In this document: positions 16,809-26,043 of the stretch, piece after piece | Layout of the letters: every line of letters starts with the position of its first letter | Numbering within the stretch: position 1 is the first letter of the stretch | NCBI GenBank assembly: GCA_963714145.1 | Contig: OY970235.1 | Coordinates: 7,998,001-8,062,000 of the forward strand | Direction of reading: 5' to 3' | Source: JBBWZH01 sp035544115 | Lineage (GTDB): Bacteria; Actinomycetota; Actinomycetes; Mycobacteriales; CADCTP01 | Length of the DNA stretch: 64,000 bases | The notes under the pieces: generated by a model | What the model saw: the letters and a program-made list of their open reading frames with translations, nothing else | Database searches by the model: none | What the model was told of the DNA's origin: nothing | Program-made: the position numbers and the translations under genes

Positions 16809-17237
16809 ATGCAGTTGCAGTACCAGGCTGGCAACGAGTACAGCCCGTTCGACACCTTCGGCCGGTTCGTCCTGGAACTGGATTCGGGCGGGGCGGTCCG
16901 GGTGACCCACCACCGCCGGGTCGGCACGCCCCGGCGGTGGACCGCGGACGCCGGCACCGGGGTGGTCGAGCGGGTGCTGGCCGCCCTGGGCCGGGCCGGC
17001 TTCCCGGCCTGGCCGGACCTGCCGCCCCCGCTGCCGGACACGACGATCCGCTCGCTCACCGTCGACGGCGGGCCGACCGGTGGCGTGATGCTGCCCTGGG
17101 ACGCGGTGGCCGGCCTGCCCGGCTACGCCGAGGCGTTCGAACTGCTGGACGGGTTGGTCGCGCAATTGACCGGTCTGGAGATCCTGGCCGCCGCGCCGGC
17201 CGATCCTGCCGTCACCGGGATCCGCCAGGTGGAGTGA
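16809..17237 (+). CDS. Conserved hypothetical protein
   Basis: A 142-residue soluble protein beginning MQLQYQAGNEYSPFDTFGRF and continuing with alternating strands, a helix (VVERVLAALGRAGFPAWP), then TIRSLTVDGGPTGGVMLPW. I do not recognise a named domain. The start is chosen at the ATG because the upstream in-frame sequence is the repeated amidase leader, and GACGGT lies 7 bases before it, compatible with a leaderless transcript. It is the last gene before the giant DUF4157 gene and ends in a hairpin terminator, so it is probably transcribed separately. Confidence 0.65.
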   Translation: MQLQYQAGNEYSPFDTFGRFVLELDSGGAVRVTHHRRVGTPRRWTADAGTGVVERVLAALGRAGFPAWPDLPPPLPDTTIRSLTVDGGPTGGVMLPWDAVAGLPGYAEAFELLDGLVAQLTGLEILAAAPADPAVTGIRQVE

Positions 17238-17247
17238 GCCGGACCGT

Positions 17248-17273
17248 CGGGTGGGCGGCCGGCGGCCCACCCG
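17248..17273 (+). terminator. Hairpin terminator before the giant gene
   Basis: A perfect 9 bp stem CGGGTGGGC / GCCCACCCG with an 8-base GC-rich loop starts 11 bases after the stop of the upstream hypothetical gene. Confidence 0.55.
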
Positions 17274-17395
17274 GTGTCATCCCGGCGACCGGCCTGCGTG
17301 GCAGGAGGAATGGCCTGCCGCGGTGATTCAGCGCGTCGCCGAACGACGTTCACGGCCCGATTCGGGTTGCGGGTGCCATGAGGGAGGGGGGCCGC

Positions 17396-20300
17396 ATGGG
17401 CAACGAGCGCGAGCACGTGCCGAGCGAGCAGCAGCACCGGGCCAGCGCCCCCGCTCAGGCCGAAGAGCACGCCGAGCCGGCGGTAGCCGAAGCAGCCGGC
17501 AACCGGGCGGTCACCCAACTGCTGCGGGACGCCGGCGTGGTGCCGCCAGCCCCGCCGGGCGGCCCCGGCGGCGGTTCGTCGGGTGCGTCGTCGACGCCGA
17601 ACGCGCCGCCGAGTCAGGGTGCCGGGCCGCTCGACCCGGCCACCGGCGCCGCGATCGACAGCGCGCGCGGTGGTGGCTGGACGCTGCCGGACGCGCTGCG
17701 CGCCGAGATCGAGCACCACCTGGGCGTCGACCTGCGGCCGGTGCGCCTGCACACCGGCGCACAGGCGGCCGCGCTGACCGACGCGGTGCAGGCCGAGGCG
17801 TTCACCACGGGCAGCGACATCTTCTTCGGCGCCGGCCGGTACGACCCGGTCGGCCGCGGCGGCCGCGAGCTGCTGGCGCACGAGCTGACCCACGTCGCTC
17901 AGCAGGCCACCGGCGGCATCGGCATCCAGCACCAGGACGCCGAGGTCAGCCACCCCGACGACGCGGCCGAAGTCGAGGCCCGCGGGATGGCCAGCCGCAT
18001 CGCCAGCGCCCTCGAAGCGCCGCGCGCCACCGACCCGGACGCGCTGATACGGCCGGACGACGCCGGCCCGGCGCCGGACCCGGATGCGTTGATGCGGCCG
18101 GACGGTTCGGGCCAGGCGTCCGACCCGGACGGGCTGATATCGCCGGCAGCGGGCACCCCCGACCCGGATGCGCTGATGCCGCTGGATGACCGGGACGGGC
18201 TGATGCCGCTGGCTGGCCCGGGCCCGGCGGCCCGGCGCGGGCCGGCGGGGCCGGGCGCTCCGGCCGCGGCCAGGGACGCGCTGATGCGGCCGGGCGCGCC
18301 GGGGCCGGCGCCGGACCCCGATGCGTTGATGCAGCCCGACGACGAGGCCGCCGACCCGGACGCGCTGATGTCGCCGGAGGCGGCCGGGCCGGATCCGGAC
18401 GCGCTGATGCCGCCCGACGACCCGGCATCGGAGCCCGATCCGGACGGGCTGATGCGACCGGACGGACCGACCGCCGATAGTCCACAAGGGACGGTCGCGG
18501 TCCGGCCGAGCCAGGCCGACCCGATGCCGGTGGAGGAAGACCCGATGCCGGTGGAGGAACCGGCATCCGCTGGCGCCGGCGGCAGCTTCCTCGACAGCGT
18601 CAACGATCTGATCGCGACGGCAGGCGCCATGCTGGCCGGCGCCTTCGCCGGCCTGGGCGGGCCCGCTGCCGCGCCGGCCGGCCCCGCCTCCGGTATGGCT
18701 GCAGCCGCCGGTGCGCCGGCTGCCGCCGGTTCGCCCGCCTCCGCCGGTGTGGCGACCGGTGCGGCCGGCCCCGCCGGGTCGGGCCAGTCCGGGGCCGCCG
18801 GCGCCCCGGACGCGATCTCCGGTGCGTCGCCGGCCGGGCCTGTCCCGGACGCGATCTCGGGTGCCGGGCCGGCCGTGCCCGCCCCGGACGCGACTTCCGG
18901 CGCGTCACCCGCCGGGCCTGTCCCGGACGCGATTTCGGGTGCGGGGCCGGTCGTGCCTGTTCCGGACGCGATTTCGGGTGCCGGGCCGGTCGTGCCCGCC
19001 CCGGACGCGATCTCCGGCGCGTCACCCGCCGTCCCGGCGCCGGCCGGGTCGGGCCCGGACGCGATCAGCGGCGCCGGCGGGCGGCAGCCGGCCGGGCAGC
19101 AGGTGCGGAACCGGGCCGATGTGGAGCGCGTGCTCACCCCCCGGCCGGTCTCCGTGCCACCGCCGTCACCGCATGTCGCCGACCCGGGCGTGGCTGGCTG
19201 GAAGCAGCGCACCCGGCTGCGGATCGCCGGCATCCGCCCAGCCGACACCAGGAAGATCACCGCGGCGCCGGCGCAGCTGCAGGGCAAGGCCAAGGACGTG
19301 CAGGCGAAGAACGCCGAGGCGGCGGCGCCGGATCTGGCCGCGGACAACCAGAAGGTCGTGCCGAAGCAACCGGTGCCGGAGCAGCCGCTGCCGCCGCCCC
19401 CGCCGGACCCGGTGCCGGCCGCGACCGAGCTGATGACGACCGCGGCGAAGCTGCGGCTGCCGGATCAGGCGATGCCGCAGCTCGGCGCCAGCCCGCAGGT
19501 CGTCGACGCGACCTACCAGGTCAAGGTCGACGGCCTGCGGCCCGGCGAGATGCCGCCGCCGCCCCCGGCCGAGCCGGCCGCGCTGCCGGCCGGCGCGCCG
19601 GCCCTGGGCCCGGACGAGTCGGGCAAGAAGATGGCGCAGGCCAAGGACAGCGCGACCGCGCCGAAGCCGGAACCGACGGGCACCGCCGCACCGGCCGCGC
19701 CGGTCACGCTGACCGACGCCGGCCCGACCCCGCCGCTGTCGGTGGCGCCGGGCGTGCAGGCCGACCTGACCGCGGCGCTGGCCAAGCTCGCGGTCGGGGT
19801 GCCGCAGTCGGCGACCCGGATCGTGCACGCCGGCCTGGCCCAGGCGATGCCGCGCGAGATCATGCTCCAGGTCGCGCCGCAGCTCGGCGCCAAGGAGCAG
19901 CCGGCGCTCGAACAGGAGATGGCCGCCGAGCTGGCCGGCATCGCGACCGAGGCCGGCGTCGCCGCGACCACGCTGGACGCGAGCGTTGCCGACCTGCGGG
20001 CCCGGGCCGCCGCCGAGACCGCCGACGCCCAGCAGCAGCTGGCCGCCGAGGATGCCACCCACCGGTCCGCCATCGGGCAGCAGGCGCAGGCGCAGCAGGC
20101 GCAGGTCGCCGGGGTGAGCGCGGCGACGCAGCAGCAGATCGACGAGGCGGTGCAGGCCGGCAGCGGGCAGGCCGACCCCGCGCACGTCGACGGGCAGGCG
20201 AAGCAGCTGCTGCAGAAGGTGCACACCGACGCCGAAACGGTCCGGGCGAACCTGCGGCTGGCGTTCGAGCAGCGCCAGCGCGACCTGGACAAGTGGATCG

Positions 20301-23300
20301 CCGGTCAGGCCGGCGCGGCCAACGACACCGCGACCGCGCAGGCCAGGCGGATCCGCGACGCGTTCGAGCACTCCAGCTACAAGCCGAGCGAGGACGCGGC
20401 GGAGGCGACCAAGCAGCGCCGCGAGGCCGGGCTGTCGGCCGCCGCGTCGACCATCACCTGGGCGCACCGCAACCAGGTGGCGGCCGCCGACGCGGGCGCC
20501 GAGCTCAAGCGCACCGCGGAGCGGCTCTACCACGAGCAGCAGGACCAGGTCACCCAGCTCGGCGGCCAGGCCGCCACCGCGGTGCAGGACTGGCGGGACC
20601 AGCGCCTCGGCGAGGAGCGCAGCTGGTGGGAACAGCAGGACGAGCGGGTGAAGGTGTGGAGCAACCAGGCCGCCGCCGACAACAAGATCTGGGAGCAGGT
20701 CCGCGACCGGGACACCGCGGCCCGCGCGCTGCGCGACGCCGACCTGATCAGCAAGATCCGTACCGCGGTGAACGATCAGAACCAGGCCGAGCTCTACAAG
20801 CTACTGTCCGGTTTGGACGGTGCACAAAGGACGGTCGCGCAGATCTGCCTGAACGGCGGGGACGTGGTCGACGCGCTGGCCGCCGGCACGCTGAGCCGGA
20901 TCGCCGAGCGGCGGGTGCCGGAGCTGGCCGAGCGGCTGCGTGCCGAGGCACTCGAGCTTCCACAGTGGGCAGACCTGGAGGCGCTGGGCGCCGCGCAGAA
21001 CCCCGAGTTCAACGCGACCGCCGCCGCCATCGAGGTGCACGCGGGCGTGGACGGCGCCGGCACCAAGGAAGAGAAGATCTACCACGCGCTGGGCGGCCGC
21101 ACCCCGATCCAGATCCAGGCGATCAAGCTGCGCTACGCGGTGCTGTACGGCGACGACCTGTTCGCCGACGTGCACGGCGACATGGACGTCGACAACGACG
21201 AGGGCAAGCGCGCCGACGCGCTGCTGCACTCGGACGCGGTCGGCGCCGAGGTCGCCGAGTTCCGTGACCAGATCGCCAGCGTCAACGACCTGGCCCGCAT
21301 CCTGCGCGGCAAGACACCCGAGCAGGTACGCGAGTTCCGCCGCCGGTACGAGAAGCAGTACGACGCCACGATCGAGCACGACATCAGCCACGTGCTGCTC
21401 ACGCCGGCGGACCAGGCCCGGCTGAAGGCGCTGCTGGCCGGCGACACCGCGCAGGCCGACGCGATCGCGCTGGGCCAGGCCGTCCGCACCAAGGACAGCG
21501 ACCGGTTCGACGGAAACGAGTTCAGCCTCCCCACCGCCTCCAGCGGCCCGTTCAACAACTACGCCGGCACCCGCAGCGAGGACAACAGCAAGGCCGCGCT
21601 GGCGGTGCTCCACCAGATCCGCGACGAGGTCGACGCCGAGGCCGCGCGCACCGGGATGACCTCGGAGGATCGGCGCCAGGAACTGCGCCGCCGGTACTCG
21701 GAGGTGCAGGCGAAGTACGGCGCGATGCTCGGCACCTCGCTGAGCGAGGCGATCCAGGACCAGCTCTCGGACGACAAGGCCGGCCAGGCCGACGCGATGT
21801 TGGCCGGCAACGACTGGGGCGCCGACGCCTGGGCGATGCGCGACGAGCTCGACTCGTACAACATCAACTACAAGAAGGTCGGCGAGGCGGTCACCCACGA
21901 GCGCGGCCTGGTGGAGAAGAACGCCCGCCGCGACGCCGAGGCGAAGTTCGAGGTCGAGCTGCGCACCGAGGAGTGGGGCACCGACAAGGCGGAGGTGGAC
22001 CGCCGCCGGAAGGCGATGGCCGGCGAGGTCGACGCGGCGGCCGACAAGCGCGCCGAGGCGGTCATGGGCGCGATGGGCAACGTGATCGGCGAAGACAACA
22101 TGTCCCGGCTGCAGCCGGTCAAGCCGCCGTCCGGCGGCATGGCGGCGTTCGCCATGCCGGTCCTCCCGAACCCGAACCAGGACCAGGCGGCCGCGCTGTT
22201 CGCGAAGGCCGGCAAGCTGAGCGCCGCCGAGCGGATGGACTTCGCGATCCGTCGCCGGGACGAGGACGCGATCAAGGAGGCGCTGAAGGATCCGGCCAAC
22301 TCGAGCAAGCTGCGGTCCAAGGCGGAGATGGCGACGCTGCGCGAGGAGTACCAGAAGCACACCGGCCGCAGCATGGACGCCGACCTGGACCGCGCGCTGT
22401 CCGGCCGGGCCGCGTTCGACATCGGCCTGGACGTCCGCGGCGAGCCGGCCGACGAGAAGGAGACGGTCGCCCGGCTGCGCGAGCGGCAGAAGTGGGAGAT
22501 GGACAACTCCCGCAGCAACAGCTTCCTCGACTACGCGAGTGCGGCCGCCGGCGTCTCGCCGGAACTGCGCAAGTCGATGGTGACGCCGGAGGAGCGGGCC
22601 CTCGACATCACGGTGACGGACGCCGAGCGGGCCGCCGCCGAGGTCACCGCGACCAAGAACAGCGGGGACAAGGAGCAGGCGAAGCTGGCGGAGGAGGCGC
22701 TGACCCGCCGCGTCGGCGGGGTCACCGCCGCGATCGAGGACCAGCGCCGGGCGATCGACTCCACCGCCGAGATGGCCGCCATGATCGCCGGCATCGCGGC
22801 CGGCATCATCGTCGTGGTCGCCAGCGGCGGCTCGCTGGCTCCGGGCGTGATGGCGCTTGCCGCCGCCGCGTCGACCGTGACCAGCATCGCGGTCAAGCGG
22901 ACGGTGCTGGGCGAGGCGTACGGCGCCGACCAGTTCGGCAAGGACATCGCGCTGGGCGCGATCGACGTGGCCGCCGCCGTGCTGACCGCCGGCACCGCGA
23001 ACTACCTGCTGCGCAGCTCCATGCTGGCCGGGGCGGTCCGGGCCGGCGGGGTCAGCCGGCTGCTTGCCACCGTCAGCGCGCAGGGCATCGAGGCCGGGCT
23101 GGCCGGTATCCCGCACGGCATCGCCGACGCGATGATGAGCGGTGCGCTGGAGTCCGACGACCCGCTCGGCACGCTGGCCCGGGCGGCCGGCATGTCCGTG
23201 CTGACCAGCGCCGCGATGGGCGGCGGGATGGCCGTCGCGCACGGCGCCGTGCACGCGGCCACCGGCCGCGGCGGCGTCACCCATGCCCCGCCGCCTGAGG

Positions 23301-25810
23301 CGCTCGGCGAGACCCCGCAGCTGCGCCAGGCGCGGTCGCTGGCGAAGACCTCCACCGAGGGGGCGACCGCCGAGGGCGTGATCGACGCGCCGGACCGCGT
23401 GGCGGCTCGGCCGGTGCCGGCCGAGCCGAGCGTCGTGGTCACCGACCAGGGCGGAGCCGCGTCCGCGCGGCCGGCGGCCGAGCCCGTCCGGGGGCATGCC
23501 GATCAGATCGGTGGCCAGCGGGTCCGGGCCAACGAGGCGTCGGGGGCGATCGGCAATGACACGGTGTTGCCGGGCGCCGAGCCGGCGCGCCCGGCCGAGC
23601 CGTCCCGGGGGCATGCCGACCAGATCGGTGGCCAGCGGGTCCGGGCCAACGAGGCGTCGGGGGCGATCGGCAATGACACGGTGTTGCCGGGCGCCGAGCC
23701 GGCGCGCCCGGCCGAGCCGTCCCGGGGGCATGCCGACCAGATCGGCGGTCAGCGGGTCCGGGCCAACGAGGCGTCGGGCACGATCGGCAACGACACCGTG
23801 CTGGTCGAGCCGGATACCACCCGGGGGCATGCCGACCAGATCGGCGGCGAGCGGGTGCGGGCCAATGAGGCGTCCGGCACGATCGGCAACGACACGGTGC
23901 TGGCCGAGCCGTCCCGGGGTCAGGCCGAACACATCGGCGGCGAGCGGGCCAGCGGCAACGAGGCGTCCGGCACGATCGGGAACGACGCCGAACTGCCGCA
24001 GACGGTGGAGGTCCGCAACCGCCGGATCGACCAGTGGGTGCAGAACGGGATGCCGCAGTACTACGGCGACGGCTCCCCGCAGGGCTACACGATCGACGCC
24101 GGCTTCGATACCCGGACCTACACGAACAACGGCCAGCCGATTACCGAGATCTCGATGCGGGTGAAGCTGGTCCCGCGGGCCGGCGTGACGGCGGCCGATA
24201 TCGCCCGGGTGCAGCAGAACGCGCTGACCGGGGTGGACCACGTCTTCAACTCCGGGCACGTGCTGCCCAACGGCGAGCGGATGCAGGTGAAGGTCGAGTT
24301 CGTGGACAAGGCGGCCGACGCGCACCTGGTCGTCGACCTCGGCCCCGGCTACGGCCGGCCGCGGCAGAACGAGTGGTACGTCGACAACCACCCGGTCGAG
24401 GTGGCGCACGAGCTGGCGCACCAGACCGGCCTGATCGACGAGTACATCGATCCGATCGCGCTGAACCGGTCCGACCCGTCGGCCGGCGGCGTCCACAACG
24501 ACAGCATCATGAGCGACTTCTTCATCCGCGACGCCAACGGCAACGCGATCGGCGTCGACATGCAGAAGGCGACGCTGCAGCAGCGGCACATCCAGCAGAT
24601 CGCCGGCGATATCGCCGCCGCCCAGGCCGCGCAGGCCGCCGCCCCGGCCGGCGCTGGCACGGGAGCCGGCACCCCCGGCAACGCGGCGCCGGCTCCCCGC
24701 GCGGGTGGCGGCGCCGGTGGCGGGCGCAACTGGCGGCCGGCCGCGACCACCATCGAACAGGTGGCCACGCTGCTCACCGAGCGGCCCGAGCTGCTCAGCG
24801 CCCAGGGGTTGCGGACCCGGTACGACCTGCTGGCGAACGAGACCACACGGGTGCTGGAGGCGTATCGGGCCGGCCGGTCGCTGTCCGGCGAGCGGATCGG
24901 CAGCCCGCCCGAGCTGGCCGGGCAGATGGCCGAACTGGAGGGCCTGCTGGCCCTGCAGACCACGGACCAGATCGCCACCGCGACGCCGATCGAGCGGTTC
25001 CTCGCGCTGGAGGAACTGCGGGCCTCGATGGCGCGCGCCGGGGAGACGCTGCGCAGCTACGAGCACGCGTTCACGGCCGAGGTCAGCGGTGACGAGCTGC
25101 CCGGCCGGCGCCCGGCCGGGCAACCGGAACCGGCGGCGGAGCCCGGCGCCCCCGAGAACCGGTACGAGCGCAGCCAGCGGATCGCCGACCACGCGAGGGG
25201 CACCGACGTCGCCGGCATGCCGGTCGCCGACATCGTCGAGATGCTCCGGTTCGCCGAGCCGACGGTGACCGCCCGCGGCATCGTCGGCGAGGCCCTGGAG
25301 CGGACGCTGCCCGGCGTCGGGCTGAACAGCAAGGCGCCGACCCCGTCCAGCATCGCCGCGTGGCACACCCAGCCGCCGGAGCTGGCCGCGCGGCTGGCCG
25401 CGATGTTCGCCGGCTACCAGGAGGCGCACCTGATCGGCCCCGGCTTCGGCGGCGAGCTGTTCCAGGGCATGGCGCTGGCCCCGGACAACTTCAACCTCGT
25501 CGCGCAGAACCAGGGCATCGAGAACTTCATCCGCACCGCCCGCGACGCCGGCATCGAGGTGCCGATCGAGGTGACGTACCGGATCACCCGGCTGGCCGTG
25601 CCGATGGCCGACGGCGGCTTCGAATACCTCGACGTGCTGACCGGAGCCAGTTACACGATCTCGCGGCCACAGTCGTCCGCACCGCCGCTGCAGGTGATCT
25701 TCGAGCTGGAGGAGCCACCCAGCCGCGCCTGGCGCACCGTGCGCAACGACATTCCCACCGGTGCTCCCGGCGCCGACGTTCTCGCCGCCGGTCAGCGCCC
25801 GCCACCCTGA
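17396..25810 (+). CDS. Giant DUF4157 protein with two zincin motifs, annexin-like repeats and a possible C-terminal toxin
   Basis: A 2804-residue protein with no signal peptide; the ATG at 17396 follows GGGAGGGGGG. Order of parts: DUF4157 at about 75-170 with HELTH (H162-H166); ~10 DPDALM-type repeats (212-360); eight PDAISGA repeats (471-562); Pro-rich linker; Ala/Gln-rich coiled coil (840-1125); annexin-like region (1205-1680) with G-x-GT at ~1220 and four Y-x3-Y/TG-x-x-L-type helices; hydrophobic segment (1790-1830); five 31-39-residue repeats from 2032; a second zincin motif HELAHQTGLIDEY from H2338; and a C-terminal domain with AHLIGPGFGGE (H2678) and NLVAQNQGIENF. DUF4157 is known to be enriched in effectors of extracellular contractile injection systems. 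Effector or toxin function is inference; no injection-system gene is in the window. Confidence 0.85.
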   Translation: MGNEREHVPSEQQHRASAPAQAEEHAEPAVAEAAGNRAVTQLLRDAGVVPPAPPGGPGGGSSGASSTPNAPPSQGAGPLDPATGAAIDSARGGGWTLPDALRAEIEHHLGVDLRPVRLHTGAQAAALTDAVQAEAFTTGSDIFFGAGRYDPVGRGGRELLAHELTHVAQQATGGIGIQHQDAEVSHPDDAAEVEARGMASRIASALEAPRATDPDALIRPDDAGPAPDPDALMRPDGSGQASDPDGLISPAAGTPDPDALMPLDDRDGLMPLAGPGPAARRGPAGPGAPAAARDALMRPGAPGPAPDPDALMQPDDEAADPDALMSPEAAGPDPDALMPPDDPASEPDPDGLMRPDGPTADSPQGTVAVRPSQADPMPVEEDPMPVEEPASAGAGGSFLDSVNDLIATAGAMLAGAFAGLGGPAAAPAGPASGMAAAAGAPAAAGSPASAGVATGAAGPAGSGQSGAAGAPDAISGASPAGPVPDAISGAGPAVPAPDATSGASPAGPVPDAISGAGPVVPVPDAISGAGPVVPAPDAISGASPAVPAPAGSGPDAISGAGGRQPAGQQVRNRADVERVLTPRPVSVPPPSPHVADPGVAGWKQRTRLRIAGIRPADTRKITAAPAQLQGKAKDVQAKNAEAAAPDLAADNQKVVPKQPVPEQPLPPPPPDPVPAATELMTTAAKLRLPDQAMPQLGASPQVVDATYQVKVDGLRPGEMPPPPPAEPAALPAGAPALGPDESGKKMAQAKDSATAPKPEPTGTAAPAAPVTLTDAGPTPPLSVAPGVQADLTAALAKLAVGVPQSATRIVHAGLAQAMPREIMLQVAPQLGAKEQPALEQEMAAELAGIATEAGVAATTLDASVADLRARAAAETADAQQQLAAEDATHRSAIGQQAQAQQAQVAGVSAATQQQIDEAVQAGSGQADPAHVDGQAKQLLQKVHTDAETVRANLRLAFEQRQRDLDKWIAGQAGAANDTATAQARRIRDAFEHSSYKPSEDAAEATKQRREAGLSAAASTITWAHRNQVAAADAGAELKRTAERLYHEQQDQVTQLGGQAATAVQDWRDQRLGEERSWWEQQDERVKVWSNQAAADNKIWEQVRDRDTAARALRDADLISKIRTAVNDQNQAELYKLLSGLDGAQRTVAQICLNGGDVVDALAAGTLSRIAERRVPELAERLRAEALELPQWADLEALGAAQNPEFNATAAAIEVHAGVDGAGTKEEKIYHALGGRTPIQIQAIKLRYAVLYGDDLFADVHGDMDVDNDEGKRADALLHSDAVGAEVAEFRDQIASVNDLARILRGKTPEQVREFRRRYEKQYDATIEHDISHVLLTPADQARLKALLAGDTAQADAIALGQAVRTKDSDRFDGNEFSLPTASSGPFNNYAGTRSEDNSKAALAVLHQIRDEVDAEAARTGMTSEDRRQELRRRYSEVQAKYGAMLGTSLSEAIQDQLSDDKAGQADAMLAGNDWGADAWAMRDELDSYNINYKKVGEAVTHERGLVEKNARRDAEAKFEVELRTEEWGTDKAEVDRRRKAMAGEVDAAADKRAEAVMGAMGNVIGEDNMSRLQPVKPPSGGMAAFAMPVLPNPNQDQAAALFAKAGKLSAAERMDFAIRRRDEDAIKEALKDPANSSKLRSKAEMATLREEYQKHTGRSMDADLDRALSGRAAFDIGLDVRGEPADEKETVARLRERQKWEMDNSRSNSFLDYASAAAGVSPELRKSMVTPEERALDITVTDAERAAAEVTATKNSGDKEQAKLAEEALTRRVGGVTAAIEDQRRAIDSTAEMAAMIAGIAAGIIVVVASGGSLAPGVMALAAAASTVTSIAVKRTVLGEAYGADQFGKDIALGAIDVAAAVLTAGTANYLLRSSMLAGAVRAGGVSRLLATVSAQGIEAGLAGIPHGIADAMMSGALESDDPLGTLARAAGMSVLTSAAMGGGMAVAHGAVHAATGRGGVTHAPPPEALGETPQLRQARSLAKTSTEGATAEGVIDAPDRVAARPVPAEPSVVVTDQGGAASARPAAEPVRGHADQIGGQRVRANEASGAIGNDTVLPGAEPARPAEPSRGHADQIGGQRVRANEASGAIGNDTVLPGAEPARPAEPSRGHADQIGGQRVRANEASGTIGNDTVLVEPDTTRGHADQIGGERVRANEASGTIGNDTVLAEPSRGQAEHIGGERASGNEASGTIGNDAELPQTVEVRNRRIDQWVQNGMPQYYGDGSPQGYTIDAGFDTRTYTNNGQPITEISMRVKLVPRAGVTAADIARVQQNALTGVDHVFNSGHVLPNGERMQVKVEFVDKAADAHLVVDLGPGYGRPRQNEWYVDNHPVEVAHELAHQTGLIDEYIDPIALNRSDPSAGGVHNDSIMSDFFIRDANGNAIGVDMQKATLQQRHIQQIAGDIAAAQAAQAAAPAGAGTGAGTPGNAAPAPRAGGGAGGGRNWRPAATTIEQVATLLTERPELLSAQGLRTRYDLLANETTRVLEAYRAGRSLSGERIGSPPELAGQMAELEGLLALQTTDQIATATPIERFLALEELRASMARAGETLRSYEHAFTAEVSGDELPGRRPAGQPEPAAEPGAPENRYERSQRIADHARGTDVAGMPVADIVEMLRFAEPTVTARGIVGEALERTLPGVGLNSKAPTPSSIAAWHTQPPELAARLAAMFAGYQEAHLIGPGFGGELFQGMALAPDNFNLVAQNQGIENFIRTARDAGIEVPIEVTYRITRLAVPMADGGFEYLDVLTGASYTISRPQSSAPPLQVIFELEEPPSRAWRTVRNDIPTGAPGADVLAAGQRPPP
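18030..18480 (+). repeat. DPDALM-type degenerate repeat region within the giant gene
   Basis: About ten copies of the coding unit for DPD(A/G)LM or DPD(A/G)LI followed by a Pro/Asp-rich spacer of 5-15 residues. Copies differ at the DNA level, so the motif looks selected at the protein level rather than freshly expanded. The role is unknown. Confidence 0.8.
18807..19080 (+). repeat. PDAISGA tandem repeats within the giant gene
   Basis: Eight copies of PDA(I/T)SGA separated by spacers such as GPVP and SPAVPAP, about 13 residues each. The DNA copies are very similar (CCGGACGCGATCTCCGG type), suggesting expansion by slippage or recombination. It lies between the DPDALM region and the Pro-rich linker. 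Confidence 0.8.
23489..24000 (+). repeat. Five long tandem repeats within the giant gene
   Basis: Copies start at 23489, 23606, 23723, 23822 and 23915. The first two periods are exactly 117 bp (39 residues) and copies 1-3 are nearly identical in DNA; the later ones are 99 and 93 bp and diverge. Each encodes RGHADQIGG then RVRANEASG then IGNDTVL. This points to recent expansion of a linker just before the second metalloprotease motif. Confidence 0.9.
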
Positions 25811-26043
25811 CCTCGACCGGCCGCGCCGGGCACGTCCGGGTCTACGGCGACCACTCGTGCGGCCGGACCGGTCCGGAGGATGCCGAGCCGAGTGGCTGGT
25901 GCGTTCCCCTTTCCGAACTGGAAAGCCTGATTGGGACCCGCCTTGCGTCCGCCTGAAGCAGGAGTGGAACCCGTCTGAAAGTGCCCGGTGCTTGGCTCGG
26001 TGCACGCGGGCGGCGGACTGGCCGCCACGGTGGAAGGAGAACA

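Noticed and set aside
23489..24000. CRISPR-like repeat array
   Set aside because: The repeats are coding, 93-117 bp, contiguous without unique spacers, and in frame with a long gene.
20801..26005. A 1734-residue open frame on the minus strand opposite the giant gene
   Set aside because: It is a GC-skew shadow: Arg/Gly/His-rich with no domain motifs, while the plus-strand frame has clear domains and a strong ribosome-binding site.
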